Source of the DNA: Cylindrobasidium torrendii FP15055 ss-10
Lineage: Eukaryota; Basidiomycota; Agaricomycetes; Agaricales; Physalacriaceae
DNA: 64,000 nt
Assembly (NCBI GenBank): GCA_000934385.1
Contig: KN880509.1
Location: forward strand, 40,873 to 104,872
Direction of reading: 5' to 3'
Part shown: positions 35,012-44,756 of the stretch, in pieces
How the letters are laid out: each line of letters starts with the position of its first letter
How positions within the stretch are numbered: the first letter of the stretch is position 1
Made by a program: the position numbers and the translations under genes
The notes under the pieces: model-generated
Database searches by the model: none
What the model was told of the DNA's origin: nothing
Seen by the model: only the letters and a program-made list of their open reading frames with translations

Positions 35012-37029
35012 TCATTGAGGCGCCTTGCGCAATAGACGTGGCTGAGATTCTAGCACCTGCCCGATGGATTGTGTGCGTGGGTGCCGGAGGGTTGCCGCGT
35101 AGGCAGCAGCGGGGGTTGGAGAGCCCGGTTTCGATGTAGGAGGTCGTGTCGTCGACGGGATACGCCTGGGCGTACGCTGCGAGCTGATGGCTGCGGCTAT
35201 CGCTGGATCCCGAGACGAGGTCGAGGACTTAGCTCGAGAAGACGCACTTGAGGACGACCTTGACGTCCGGGCCGCATTCTGAGCTTCGGGTATCGGCGTC
35301 AGCGCAGGATTAGAAGGCACAGGGGACGACGCCTCGGACGCCCCAGATGAAGATATTGACACTCGGCGCTCGCTACTCCTGCCAGCATGGGTAGCGTCAG
35401 ATAACGGAGCCTGGTCCGAGCGAAAGCGCCCTAACCGCAACGAGAGGTTACGCCTGGGGATGTGGGAAGCCTCTGTCTTCGTCTTGTGCAGATGGAGTGA
35501 AGAAGAGGATTCCGCGCCTGATTCAGTCCGTGTCTCGTTTCCCGAGTCCTCAGTATCAGATCTGGTCCGCCTTGTCGTCGTCGTGTAAGGGAAAGACGAA
35601 GGCGGGAACTGAGGTGGAGTATCCGTACGGGGTCCCACCGTCGCTACGCCAGTTGTCGGGCGGCCACCAGACAGTAAGGATCGCAAGGACATGATTTCTT
35701 GATCTCGTGAAGAGAGTTCGCTCTCCAGGGTGGCAATCCGCTTCTCCAATGCATTCTTCGTCGTGACGTTGTCCTGGGTCACTTTGAGTAAGTATTGGGC
35801 AAGATCATCCAGTTGCTTGGTACGGGATTGCAAAGCTTGTCGAAGCGTATCAATGGAAGCCGTGTACATGTCGAAAGCTTCCGCAACATGTTGCTCTTTG
35901 CTGTGCCGTTTTTCGAAAGAAGTTGACTGACGCTCCGAGCTTGACGAGCTTTGATATAGCTTCGGGGGAGTCGGGGTTGTTGGCGTAACAGAGGCACGGG
36001 AAGACAGGGTCAGAGATTTTTGTTTCGACCGCAAGGAAGAATTCGACTGCTTTTGCGTAGGTGTACGTGCGGTCGCAGAGGATGACGGTGTGTCGGGCAG
36101 TGGAATCTTGGGTGGGGGCGCAGGGTGTACACTGGTGCGCCGCATGGATCCTGCAGACCGTCGACGTTCGCTTTTGACAGAGGTTGCCACGGAGAGCATA
36201 CTGACTTCGTCGGTATCATCTCCCGTCGACGTTGAAGATCCTCGGCTGAAATCTGGCGATGCTAGTGATGGGGATATTGGCGGTGACATGGTCGACACAG
36301 GTGAATCAGGGAGCGTTTCGCCATGGTCTGGTTCATGCCGTGGTGGGACAGAGAATAAAGGTGGTGGCCGCCTCTTGCCATTAGCGCTTGAATCGCCGCT
36401 GCGTCCGCCAGGTTTTGTGAACAAGTCCTGGAAATGGTCTTCTGGAGGCTCAGGCGATGGAGAGACGGTGATGGTGGGATGGGACGCTGCCCCCCGCAGA
36501 GATCGTTGGGTCTTGCTTGAATCGGTAGAGGACCGGCAGGCCGATGGAGGTTGTAGATGTGAGTCGGACATGTATCCAAGTTGTCTGTCTCCAGGGGTCG
36601 GGGTGGTGGACCGACGAGATCTGCCCCGCTTGACCCGCGGCGGGCTGAAGCGTGACGCAAGTGGTTTTGAAGGAGCGGTGTCGGGAGCATATGAAGCAGT
36701 GCTATAACTCGGCATTACTGGATTTTGCCTCGTCCTTACAAAAGGATTGCGCACCTTGTCCGAAATGTCATCAACGAAGATGCGTCGACCGAGCGTTTAG
36801 GCGCCGATGTTGACGCGTCGGTCGACCTTTTCCTGCTCCGCCCAAGGAAAGGGATCAGACTGCTCTTCCGCCTGCGTACGGGTGACTCTGCCGGCACTTC
36901 GAGTACGGACGTCCCATCCCCGCTGTCGACGTTCTGGTGCTCTGGTGCTCGATGGCCCATACCGCGTAGAAAATGGCCAAAATCCGACGCCCGCGAGCGG
37001 GGCAGCTTGTTTGAAGAACCCTCAGGCAT
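35012..37029 (-). CDS. Ser/Thr/Pro-rich protein with central coiled coil, unknown function
   Basis: Two exons. The first (from 37029, MPEGSSNKLPRSRASDFGHF) is joined to the long second exon by a 53-nt intron with a GTGCGC donor after TTTCGGACAAG and a TATAG acceptor. This gives MTFRTSTASYAPDTAPS. The upstream open frame of the second exon alone begins only at a non-ATG codon, which supports the join. A central ~60-residue coiled coil is clear: YTASIDTLRQALQSRTKQLD, TTKNALEKRIATLESELSSR. Both flanks are disordered and Ser-rich with proline-directed phosphorylation-type sites. No family recognised. Confidence 0.7.
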
Positions 37030-38343
37030 TTGACGCGTGAAAATGGTCGTAGAAAGAATGTGGACGCGTCAGGAAAAAGCCGACCACAAAAAGTGAGATC
37101 TCTTCTTATTAAGTTGGATGCTCTGCAGGGACGGATAGGACCCGAGATCTCGGTGAACCGTTTGCAAGAGGCCCTGTCGGTAAGGAAGTGGCCAATGTGG
37201 TGGCCGGGATCTTATATGAGCGGCCCATAAGAACGTACTTAGCGGACGTTGTTCGATCGCAAATGTAATATAACGTGTTTTCCTCTACAAAATGCGCCTG
37301 GTGCATTGCTGAGATGGTCAGATTCAGAGTAGTGTCCTAGCAGTCCTTCTTCATCAGAATCCCCACCACTGCCCCGCCGTCTCTTCTTTATCCTCAGTCA
37401 TTCTCAAGGCCCGCAAAAGGTGATTTTGACCCCAAAAAACGACGTTTCATCAAAAGTGATATTAGGTTAAACGGAATTTAATTGACTATAAGGCCCGTGA
37501 TGGCCGTACCATAATATTTTCCCACGCTCGTCTTTCACCACGACGATGTGTATCGCCCAGCAGCGCTGCTGGGAGTTCAACAAGTCGTAGAAATATGTTT
37601 CTGCTCGGCCAACCAAGCCTGTCGGCGAAAGGTGCCTCCCCCGGCGATTCCCTGGGTCCGGCAAGTCCGTACACTGTGTCAATGAATTTGATGGAAGGCC
37701 AGTACAAACGGAAACCCTGTGGGAGCCTGTGGGACACAACGTAGAATGAAGCTCGGACGAAATGAAACCCTATCATTCTGGCTCGTCTGCGGGATAGCAC
37801 TGAGAACTTGTACTGCATCCCGACGGCATTGAGTCGGGGGCGCGGCACCATGGTGCAGAAGAACTCGAGAAGAACGGCAGGTAGGACGTCCAAGCGCCTA
37901 TCTACGGACATAGCGTTTCATTTCACGAATTGTGAAGTGGTTTGCACTACATATGTTGCTGTCGGTCCTCAAACTACCGGCATGAACCCTCGAAATAATG
38001 TGGGATCCAACGGACGCGGTGGGCCCGGCCCTTAGGCCACAAAATTCCAATCCAATAAACAGTTTTACGGGGAGCTCTTCGGGTATGCCAGGGCCTAAAT
38101 CACGTATTCGAATCTCGAGATTATAACAGCTTCTGACGGACATGAATCGGTCAACCTGATTGCCAGCAAATTCCCAGCATGCCAGCTCGATGCCAGCAAA
38201 TTCCAACGCGAAGGATCCTGTGGGAATCGGCTCGAAGCAGTCACCAACGTTTATTGATCTATTCCCGACGACGCCATTTTGTACACCATAGAACAAAACA
38301 ACACGCATCGAGGAGCCTGTCAAGTTCAAAGATCCGCTAGCAG
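37030..38343. other. Region with doubtful minus-strand open frames
   Basis: About 1.3 kb between two minus-strand genes. Two open frames, 37486-37911 and 37898-38371 (the latter from an internal Met), overlap by 14 bp in different frames. They look fairly protein-like (GSFALEFAGIELACWEFAGN; GFRLYWPSIKFIDTVYGLAG) and could be one hypothetical gene with a frameshift or unseen splice. No family recognised. A 14-bp direct repeat sits at 38161-38174 and 38191-38204. Confidence 0.35.
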
Positions 38344-39322
38344 CTAGCCAGACCCGAGAAGAGGCCATTTTGTTGTCTCTTTTCCAATCTTCACCGAGAC
38401 ACTGTCGACTTCGAAAGTGTGCTGCTTTGCCACCAGCTTCTGCTGGAATTGCGCGGCAAGGATGGACACCAAGTCGAAGGGAAGGCCGTCGATAGTTTCC
38501 GCGCCCGAGGCGCCAAGTAACAGAGCCCAACCAAAGGAGGCATGGAAGCGCGGGGCATCGTAATACTCCTTCTGCCGGAGCTGCTGCAATACGGGGCGTA
38601 GTCCAGTCGCCAGTCGCGCCAACTATGTGATGTCAGACATGTTTAGAAGAAAAAGACAAGCACATACGGAGTTGTGGCCGGCACCAACTTCGACCGCAAG
38701 GAAGACGCGCGTGCGCTCATCATTGGTTAGCTCTGCGAAGCCAGAGAAGGATACGTCAAACCTGTTAGAGGGAAGAAAGGCGATATGGGGTCATGGATCT
38801 AGAATTCTAGAAATGGACGAACGGTTTGCACTCCTTCGCCAGACCTTTGACCGCGTTCTTTAGGTCTTCTCGTTGGTGCGCACGGATGAAGATTGGTCTG
38901 GAAACTGAGATGTGTAGTTCTGGCACAGTGTTGGGTGTTCCGGCTTCGTTCGAGGACCAGAAGTCTTGGAGAATGGGAACACGTTCCCGAGCGAGCCGAA
39001 GAGCATCACTTAGTAGAACGTACAGGGCCGAGCGCCTGTTCAGTTTGATGTTCACGTAGACGTGCGCTGCCCATTGTCCATCTACGTGGGGCATACTACG
39101 CAGACGGCCTTGATGTTTCGATGGATCATCTTTTGGTTTGGGCACAGTCAAAGAATTGGGCAGTGCAGGGAGTTTCCTGGGATATCTATTAGAGCATATC
39201 GGGACGATGAGTACACTGTTTGCGTCGTACTTTCGCTTGGGAGGCGGGGCGGCCGGTTCAGCGGCATCGTCTTCCTCCGAGCTCGAGTATTCGACTAAGC
39301 CCGCACTTCTCTTCGAACTCAT
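38344..39322 (-). CDS. USB1: U6 snRNA 3'-end phosphodiesterase Usb1
   Basis: Usb1 is a 2H-family exonuclease that trims the U6 snRNA tail and leaves a terminal phosphate, protecting U6 in the nucleus. The start at 39322 gives an acidic head (MSSKRSAGLVEYSSSEEDD). Then come VDGQWAAHVYVNIKL and the first 2H motif ELHISVSRPIFIR. A second exon starts after FV and reads FDVSFSGFAELTNDERTRV, and a third carries the second 2H motif FHASFGWALL. Both HxS motifs are intact. Two short introns (near 38770-38815 and 38620-38670) are needed for frame. The length suits the fungal family. Confidence 0.9.
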
Positions 39323-39607
39323 TGTGGTAGGAAGATAATGGCATGATGGAAAGCAATGAGCTATCACGTGTGAACACAGATCATAAATGAAATAAGCGAC
39401 ATTATCACCGATTGCCTGCACCGAAAACTCCAGAAAACTGCTTGAAACCACGGTCTGCAATTATCAAAGTTTTTGTGCTGAGAACATCTCATAACTTCTA
39501 ATCACACATAGAGAAATAATCGCATTGGTATGCGATTGCAGTGGACGATCGATCTGATCCAACTCCTGACCAGAAACCACTACGGCGCAACTCTTCACAT
39601 ACATGCA

Positions 39608-40678
39608 ATGCTCGAGACTGAGGATATACTGAATGATGCCCTTACGTTCTTTGGTGGAGAGCAAGTTAAAGAGACCATTATCAATTACGGCCCGTTGATT
39701 TTGACTATGGCACCCAAGGTATGCATTCCGTTTCGTGTAAACTCCTCTAAATGCCTCGTCTTTTGTTCATCATGATCTAAGGTTATGTAGGAAGGAAAGG
39801 TACAAAAAGCCCTAATTTTGGTACCCTGTGGGGGTCTCATAACCAGCACAGGCAAACACGCTTCTCGCAGACCATCTCTTTTCGCCTTCTATTTTCCTGG
39901 CAGAACGCATCGAGCGTGGACTATTACCCTATGCCGGAAAGAAAGGTATAATTATTCACGCCTTAAAATAATTGTTTTCGACTTACTTTGCTCATAGTCA
40001 TCGAGCTGGGTGCAGGATGTGCACTACCCTCTCTACTCATGAGCGTCCTCCCAAACCCGCCTGCCCTGGTCACCATTACAGATTACCCAGACCCTGGGAT
40101 TCTTGGAAATCTGAAGAACAATATATCTCGTAACTCTTTCTCCTTTTCGCCCGGGGTTCAAGTAGAGTGCATTGGATACGATTGGGGTACCGATCCGACA
40201 CCTCTGCTGTAAGTGTGATGTCTCTTACTGTTGCCCCCGGACAACATGGCATAGGGCCTAAACATCATTTTATAGCTCATTAGTCGACCGGACGGGGTAC
40301 GACATTGTCGTTCTATCCGACCTACTGCATTTCGACACCTCACATCACGTCCTCGTCGATTCTATCCAGAAGCTTTTGGCTCGCTCCCCAGATGCTGTAG
40401 CATACATCGCTGTACGTTTGCTGGAATGCTCTTCCAAAAAAACCTGTGTATTGATGTTGAGTTCAACTCAGGCTGGCAAATATACGCTCCCACCGGTATG
40501 CGAACAGTTCGTACAGATTGCAAAGGGAGCTGGCTTTCAAATAAGCGAGGTCGAAGCTTCGCATGCGGACGAAGGCTGGTTAGGGAATATTGAAGTCCCT
40601 AGTTTTACCATTGACGAATTGGCCATTCGAAAGTCCAACTGCCGATTTTGGATTCTGCGTTGGGAAAAGTTGCAGTGA
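39608..40678 (+). CDS. Methyltransferase family 16 (Nnt1/Efm7-like) AdoMet-dependent methyltransferase
   Basis: The SAM-binding motif I VIELGAGCALPSLLMS and the ITDYPDP loop match the fungal nicotinamide-N-methyltransferase / eEF1A lysine methyltransferase-like group. The N-terminal ETEDILNDALTFFGGEQVKE and IINYGPLI segments are typical of this group. The post-I motif VLSDLLHFDTSHHVLVDS follows, then the GKYTLPPVCEQFVQIAK helix and a final RFWILRWEKLQ. At least five exons with introns near 39720, 39945, 40209 and 40412. The target (protein lysine or small molecule) cannot be told from the sequence. It is divergent from USB1, about 285 bp away. Confidence 0.85.
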
Positions 40679-40985
40679 AGCTCCCTTACTTCACATCTAT
40701 ATCGCCTTTGGTAAGCAGATTAGGCATGCATGACTATTACCCGTTGTAACAATGAAATCCCAGGTTTGGCTGGAAAACAACGAGAGCACATCGCCCTCCA
40801 ACTAGGTTGATTAAAATCTAAATCTTCCCGAAAGGGAAATATGATGCAATCAAGGCGTATTTAGATTAGATTAGATAGTGAGAAATTTGGATTGGCTGGT
40901 AGATCGCGAATTGATCAGCCCCTCAACGTTGACCTCTTTCCTCCACCGAGTCCTCTAACACACGCTGCAAGTGTGACTACCACCA
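40679..40985. other. Intergenic region before the glutaredoxin gene
   Basis: 307 bp with no open frame of interest. AT-rich around 40810-40880 (TTAGATTAGATTAGATAG at 40860). Presumed promoter of the glutaredoxin gene. Confidence 0.4.
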
Positions 40986-41791
40986 ATGGCTTTTGCTCCA
41001 AATTACAATGTTGTGACTGCGCCAGAGCACCTCCAAACCCTTCTCTCGTCGGACCTGAACCGCGTCTCCCTGCTCAACTTCTGGGCAGAATGGGCAGAGC
41101 CTTGCAAGCAAATGAACGAAGTCGTGAAGGAGCTTGCAAAGAAGTACCCGCAGCTGCTTACCCTCGAGGTGCGCTATCACTCATCTCCTCCCTTCTCCTA
41201 CTGACCGTGTGCCAGATTGAAGCCGAAGCCCAGGCAGACATAACTGAATCCTTCGATATCGAAGCTGTCCCTTCCTTCATCATCCTCCGTGGCCATACTT
41301 TGCTCGACCGTATATCAGGCGCCGATGCGGCTGCCCTCACCACCGCTATCGCAAAGCACACCCAAACCGCTCCCACACCGCTGAGTAAGACGAGCCAGGC
41401 GCCCGCGGTCGCTGCACCCGGTCAACGTGAGGAGACACCCGCTGAACTCGAGAAGCGCATGCGCGCCATCATGAACCAATCCCGTGTTGTTCTCTTTATG
41501 AAGGGCACCCCTGCTACCCCTCGCTGTGGCTTTTCAAGGCGCATCACTGGTCTGCTGAACGACAATGGAGTCGAGTACAGCACATTCGATATTCTGGAAG
41601 ATGAGGCGGTTCGACAAGGTGCGTTGCTGAGCTCGATGACACTGACACTTTACTGATGTCCTGTAGGTTTGAAGCAACTCAATGACTGGCCAACGTTCCC
41701 TCAGCTCATTATTAACGGCGAGTTTGTCGGTGGTCTGGACATTGTTGTAGAGATGGTCGAGAATGGCGAATTGGCCAGCATGCTTGCGTAG
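40986..41791 (+). CDS. Monothiol glutaredoxin with thioredoxin-like domain (Grx3/Grx4)
   Basis: Cytosolic/nuclear Grx3/4 proteins bind [2Fe-2S] clusters with glutathione, deliver iron and control iron-responsive factors. Three exons: a thioredoxin-like domain ([20 protein letters not shown], then [16 protein letters not shown]), a linker rich in Ala/Pro, and a glutaredoxin domain with [19 protein letters not shown] carrying the monothiol CGFS site. The last exon has [20 protein letters not shown]. Introns are near 41169-41215 and 41619-41667. The single Cys in the thioredoxin part is normal for this family. Full length, about 236 residues. Confidence 0.94.
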
Positions 41792-42012
41792 CCGATACCT
41801 TGCTATCTATGTAAACTTTGAGTCTGCCATTTTTGTATGTTAGATGTAATTTTGTACTTGCACACATTGCGGGAGCATAAATCTAGTCTTGGACCTAAAT
41901 ATCACCGACGCGAGCAATGGTTGCTTGCCGCTTGTACATTGAAGCACGATTTAGAGACTTAGTCTACTGTCTTTGTGACTTGTCGTTCGAGAATCGAGAG
42001 ATATTCCCCCGC

Positions 42013-42018
42013 AAAAAA
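42013..42018 (-). terminator. RNA polymerase III terminator of tRNA-Lys
   Basis: Six T on the minus strand begin 14 nt after the 3' end of the tRNA, the usual Pol III stop signal. Confidence 0.75.
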
Positions 42019-42031
42019 TAGCATAAATCTA

Positions 42032-42117
42032 GCCCACCGCGAGGGTCGAACTCGCAGCCTTCAGATGCCTTCCTAGCGATAAGAGTCTGACGCTCTATCC
42101 GATTGAGCTAGGCGGGC
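42032..42117 (-). tRNA. tRNA-Lys (anticodon CTT) with 13-nt intron
   Basis: The minus strand folds as a full cloverleaf. Acceptor stem GCCCGCC pairs with GGTGGGC, with one G-T pair. The D arm has GCTC/GAGC, and the anticodon stem TCAGA pairs with TCTGA. The T arm is GCGAG-TTCGACC-CTCGC. The anticodon loop is CT-CTT-A followed by a 13-nt intron at the standard position after base 37. CCA is not encoded. A box (TAGCTCAATCGG) and B box (GTTCGACCC) are present. Removing the intron leaves 73 nt. Confidence 0.95.
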
Positions 42118-42287
42118 TGGAAGGGTCTGACCTTCTGGGCAATAGAATTTTGTGGCGCTAACTTTCACGCTCCTTCATTTCTGATACAATTATATTGACA
42201 AAGCCTGCAGCTATAGCCGCGCAATTGGTTGTCGTCCCAATGCTGCGTGTATATACGCGCACCCCATCCCGCTAAAACAAGACACGA

Positions 42288-42983
42288 TCAAGCTGTCGCC
42301 GTCGAACCAGTGTAGGCGTGGATGGTCTGGTCAACACAACCTGGCGGAGTGTTGTAGGCATACGGGCCAAGATTAAGGTAGACATCCTTGTTTGCGTCTT
42401 CGTCCTCGCAGACAAGCCATGCCTATATAGCGGATTCTATCAGCCATCCTTACTTCATCATAGCATGAAAGGACTTACATTGGTCGCCGCCCTTGTCACG
42501 GTGGGCGAGCTCCACTCAGTCGTGTCTCCCGAGAAAGTGAAAGTTCCCAGCGTATCCTTGGTCTCCTTCCAAGTCACTTTGAGCTTCTTTCCATCGGAAT
42601 CCTCGAATGTCTGCACATTGGCGTAGAGAGGTGTGCCAGCAGCGTCCTGGATGAGCTGTCCGTCGGTGATTTGGAACTGAGCAGCGTCGCTGGGTTCACC
42701 CAAGACGGCGTCCGATGCGGTGCCCTTCACTTCGGAGCGAAGGTATTTGTGGAAGTTGGGGTCCACCTGTAGACATCAATATACAAGTCGGTGTGGACGT
42801 AGGTGCACGGCTTACCACGGCGCGAATGAAAGAGTATCCTGGGTTCAGTGTTTCCGTGCCAGACGCGGCACTCGTCGTAGTAGTTGCAGACGCTGCAGAG
42901 TCTGCTGGCACGAAGGTAGTCGTGACTGCCGCCGCAGACGCAAGACTGCCGACCGCGAGGACTATGAATGAGCGTGACACCAT
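42288..42983 (-). CDS. Secreted protein of unknown function
   Basis: Three exons. The start at 42983 gives a signal peptide MVSRSFIVLAVGSLASAAAV, then a Ser/Thr-rich linker (SAASATTTTSAASG). The mature domain has GYSFIRAVVDPNFHKYLRSE, GQLIQDAAGTPLYANVQTFE, KLKVTWKETKDTLGTFTFSG and LVCEDEDANKDVYLNLGPY. It ends TPPGCVDQTIHAYTGSTATA. Introns (near 42771-42819 and 42423-42480) have clear GTAAGC/GTAAGT donors and AG acceptors. Only two Cys are seen. The fold looks beta-rich; no enzyme motif was recognised. A TATA box precedes it at 43033-43040. Confidence 0.75.
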
Positions 42984-43032
42984 GGTAGAGTTAAAACGAA
43001 AGTTGTCTGTATGTTCGCCGTTGGCGCGCCTA

Positions 43033-43040
43033 CTTATAAG
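43033..43040 (-). promoter_or_regulatory. TATA-like box of the secreted protein gene
   Basis: CTTATAAG lies about 50 bp upstream of the start codon at 42983 on the minus strand, within the range seen for fungal TATA promoters. Confidence 0.45.
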
Positions 43041-43311
43041 ACTTCGCATTCTTGTACTTCCGAATTTTTGCCACATCGTCGGACAAAGCCACTCTGAGGC
43101 GGCGTCGGGCTATAGTCGGCCGCACCTGATGGTTGACGTGCTCCGAAGAGGTGGGTAGCATACGCAAAATAGCGCAAGACCACAATATTGATGCATTATG
43201 GAGAAACATAAGGAAACCTTCAATAATAACCGGGAGCTACAAGAATACGGCAAAGGGCAAGATGACGGATGGACTATACATACAGAGAGTTGGGTATTGA
43301 AAATGGATCGT

Positions 43312-44180
43312 TTATGCCGACTGGTTGGCATCCGGCGATGTCTGCTGCACTTCCGGGGTTTTCACGTCCCCGCTGACAGTTCCTCCGGCCTTGCGTTCAT
43401 CGACCACCACGATGGAACCATTGGAGCTCGAGCGCGCCGGCGATGTACGTCTGCTGGGTTGCTTTTTGTTGCCTGGGATAAACGCCTTCGTTTCCTGGAC
43501 CCACTGTGAAGCACCGGCGCGCCCTCGTGCACGCGTCAAAGCAATGAAGCGTGCTATCGCGTATGCCCAGAAGAGTGTGATTGTGGGGAAAAGGGCGATG
43601 CCGAGATTGATCATGAGCACGGTGACCAAAAGGAAAGCTGCATTCATATGAGCACAAGAGAGCATACATATGAATGACAGGGTTGCAGAACGCACTGAAT
43701 ATCGATATTATGGTGGCAGATGCGAAGAGAGCGGACATGAGAGCTACAAAGATGAAGGAGAGTGCGACGAATGTTGAGGCAAGACTAGCTTGGCATGAGT
43801 ATTCATCACACCAGAGTCTAATAGGGACGCACATAAACAGAATAACGGGAAATATGCTGAGGGCGGCAAAAAAGCAGAAGAAAATCTGGGCAGCGATCAG
43901 TCTACACGAACTGTGGGGTAAATGACGGTCACACGAAAGGCAGTGGATGCTCGTCAAATAGGTCTTTCGCTGTCCGTATTGCTGGGCGAGCGAAGCCGCT
44001 TTCGAACCTAGTCGGAATTAGAGGCTGCGCTCGTGTGATAATAAAGAACGCGCCTGTCTGCGTATGAATGAACAATATATGCACTCCTGTCGAAATACGA
44101 CGCAAGGTCGTCCCGGTCGCGCGGTTCGGATTCGGAAAATGTAGACATGGATGCCACAGTGCCCACTGCAGATGTGCCAA
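43312..44180 (-). CDS. Small multi-span membrane protein, unknown function
   Basis: Three exons. The start at 44180 (MAHLQWALWHPCLHFPNPN) leads into VHILFIHTQTGAFFIITRAQ. An intron of about 48 nt (donor after HPLPF near 43938, acceptor before IFFCFFAALSIFPVILFM) is needed to keep the frame. Hydrophobic segments continue with SLASTFVALSFIFVALMSAL, FLLVTVLMINLGIALFP and ITLFWAYAIARFIAL, about four spans in all. The C-terminus is a soluble, Ser-rich, basic tail (PSRRTSPARSSSNGS). No named family recognised. Start is uncertain because upstream frames are closed soon after 44180. Confidence 0.55.
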
Positions 44181-44756
44181 AGTAAAATAGCCTTGGTGGT
44201 TGGAGATTCAGGCTATCTTGCCTGCAAGCGGTCGTCCGCTCAAAGTTTCAAATGCGCGTGGTGGTATGACGATCGTGCCAGGCCGTATTTGGCTACAACC
44301 TCCGTAGTAAACATGATGCTCGAAGCTGAAGTGAACCAAGCCTGAGATGCGTAGGTGGGAACTTCAAAGATTATACAGTATTATTACACCATCAGTTTCG
44401 TATGACATTCTCCATAGACTGCACAAGTTAGCTTTGAACCCTGCTTCTCGTAGTGTGGGGGCTTCAGGACCTGGATAGATAAGGAAAGCCCTTATCAGAG
44501 TATTACAGAATTTGTACGCGACAGTGCTTCTTCAGTTCCCCAGATAATACTGTGCCACTCAGGACGGTCGGCCGGTGCTATTATGATCGAGCCAGATTTA
44601 GCCTTTGGGAGCACGAGGTTATGGGAAAGGGATGCCTCGGAAATGCATGAAATAACTGGCGGTGTTTAGAAACGCACATAATCAAAGTTGTCTCCTCATA
44701 CTGATAGATAATTTCGTGATTATTGTGGCCATAACACAGCCCTCTGGGGCGTAATC
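44181..44756. other. Intergenic region
   Basis: 576 bp between the small membrane protein gene and the permease gene, both minus strand. No open frame with family features. It contains the promoter of the gene at 44180 and the 3' end of the permease transcript. Confidence 0.4.

Noticed and set aside
36090..36707. A 205-codon plus-strand frame
   Set aside because: It is the antisense shadow of the Ser/Pro-rich gene at 35012-37029; its composition (Gly/Asp/Val-rich) follows from the codons of the real gene.
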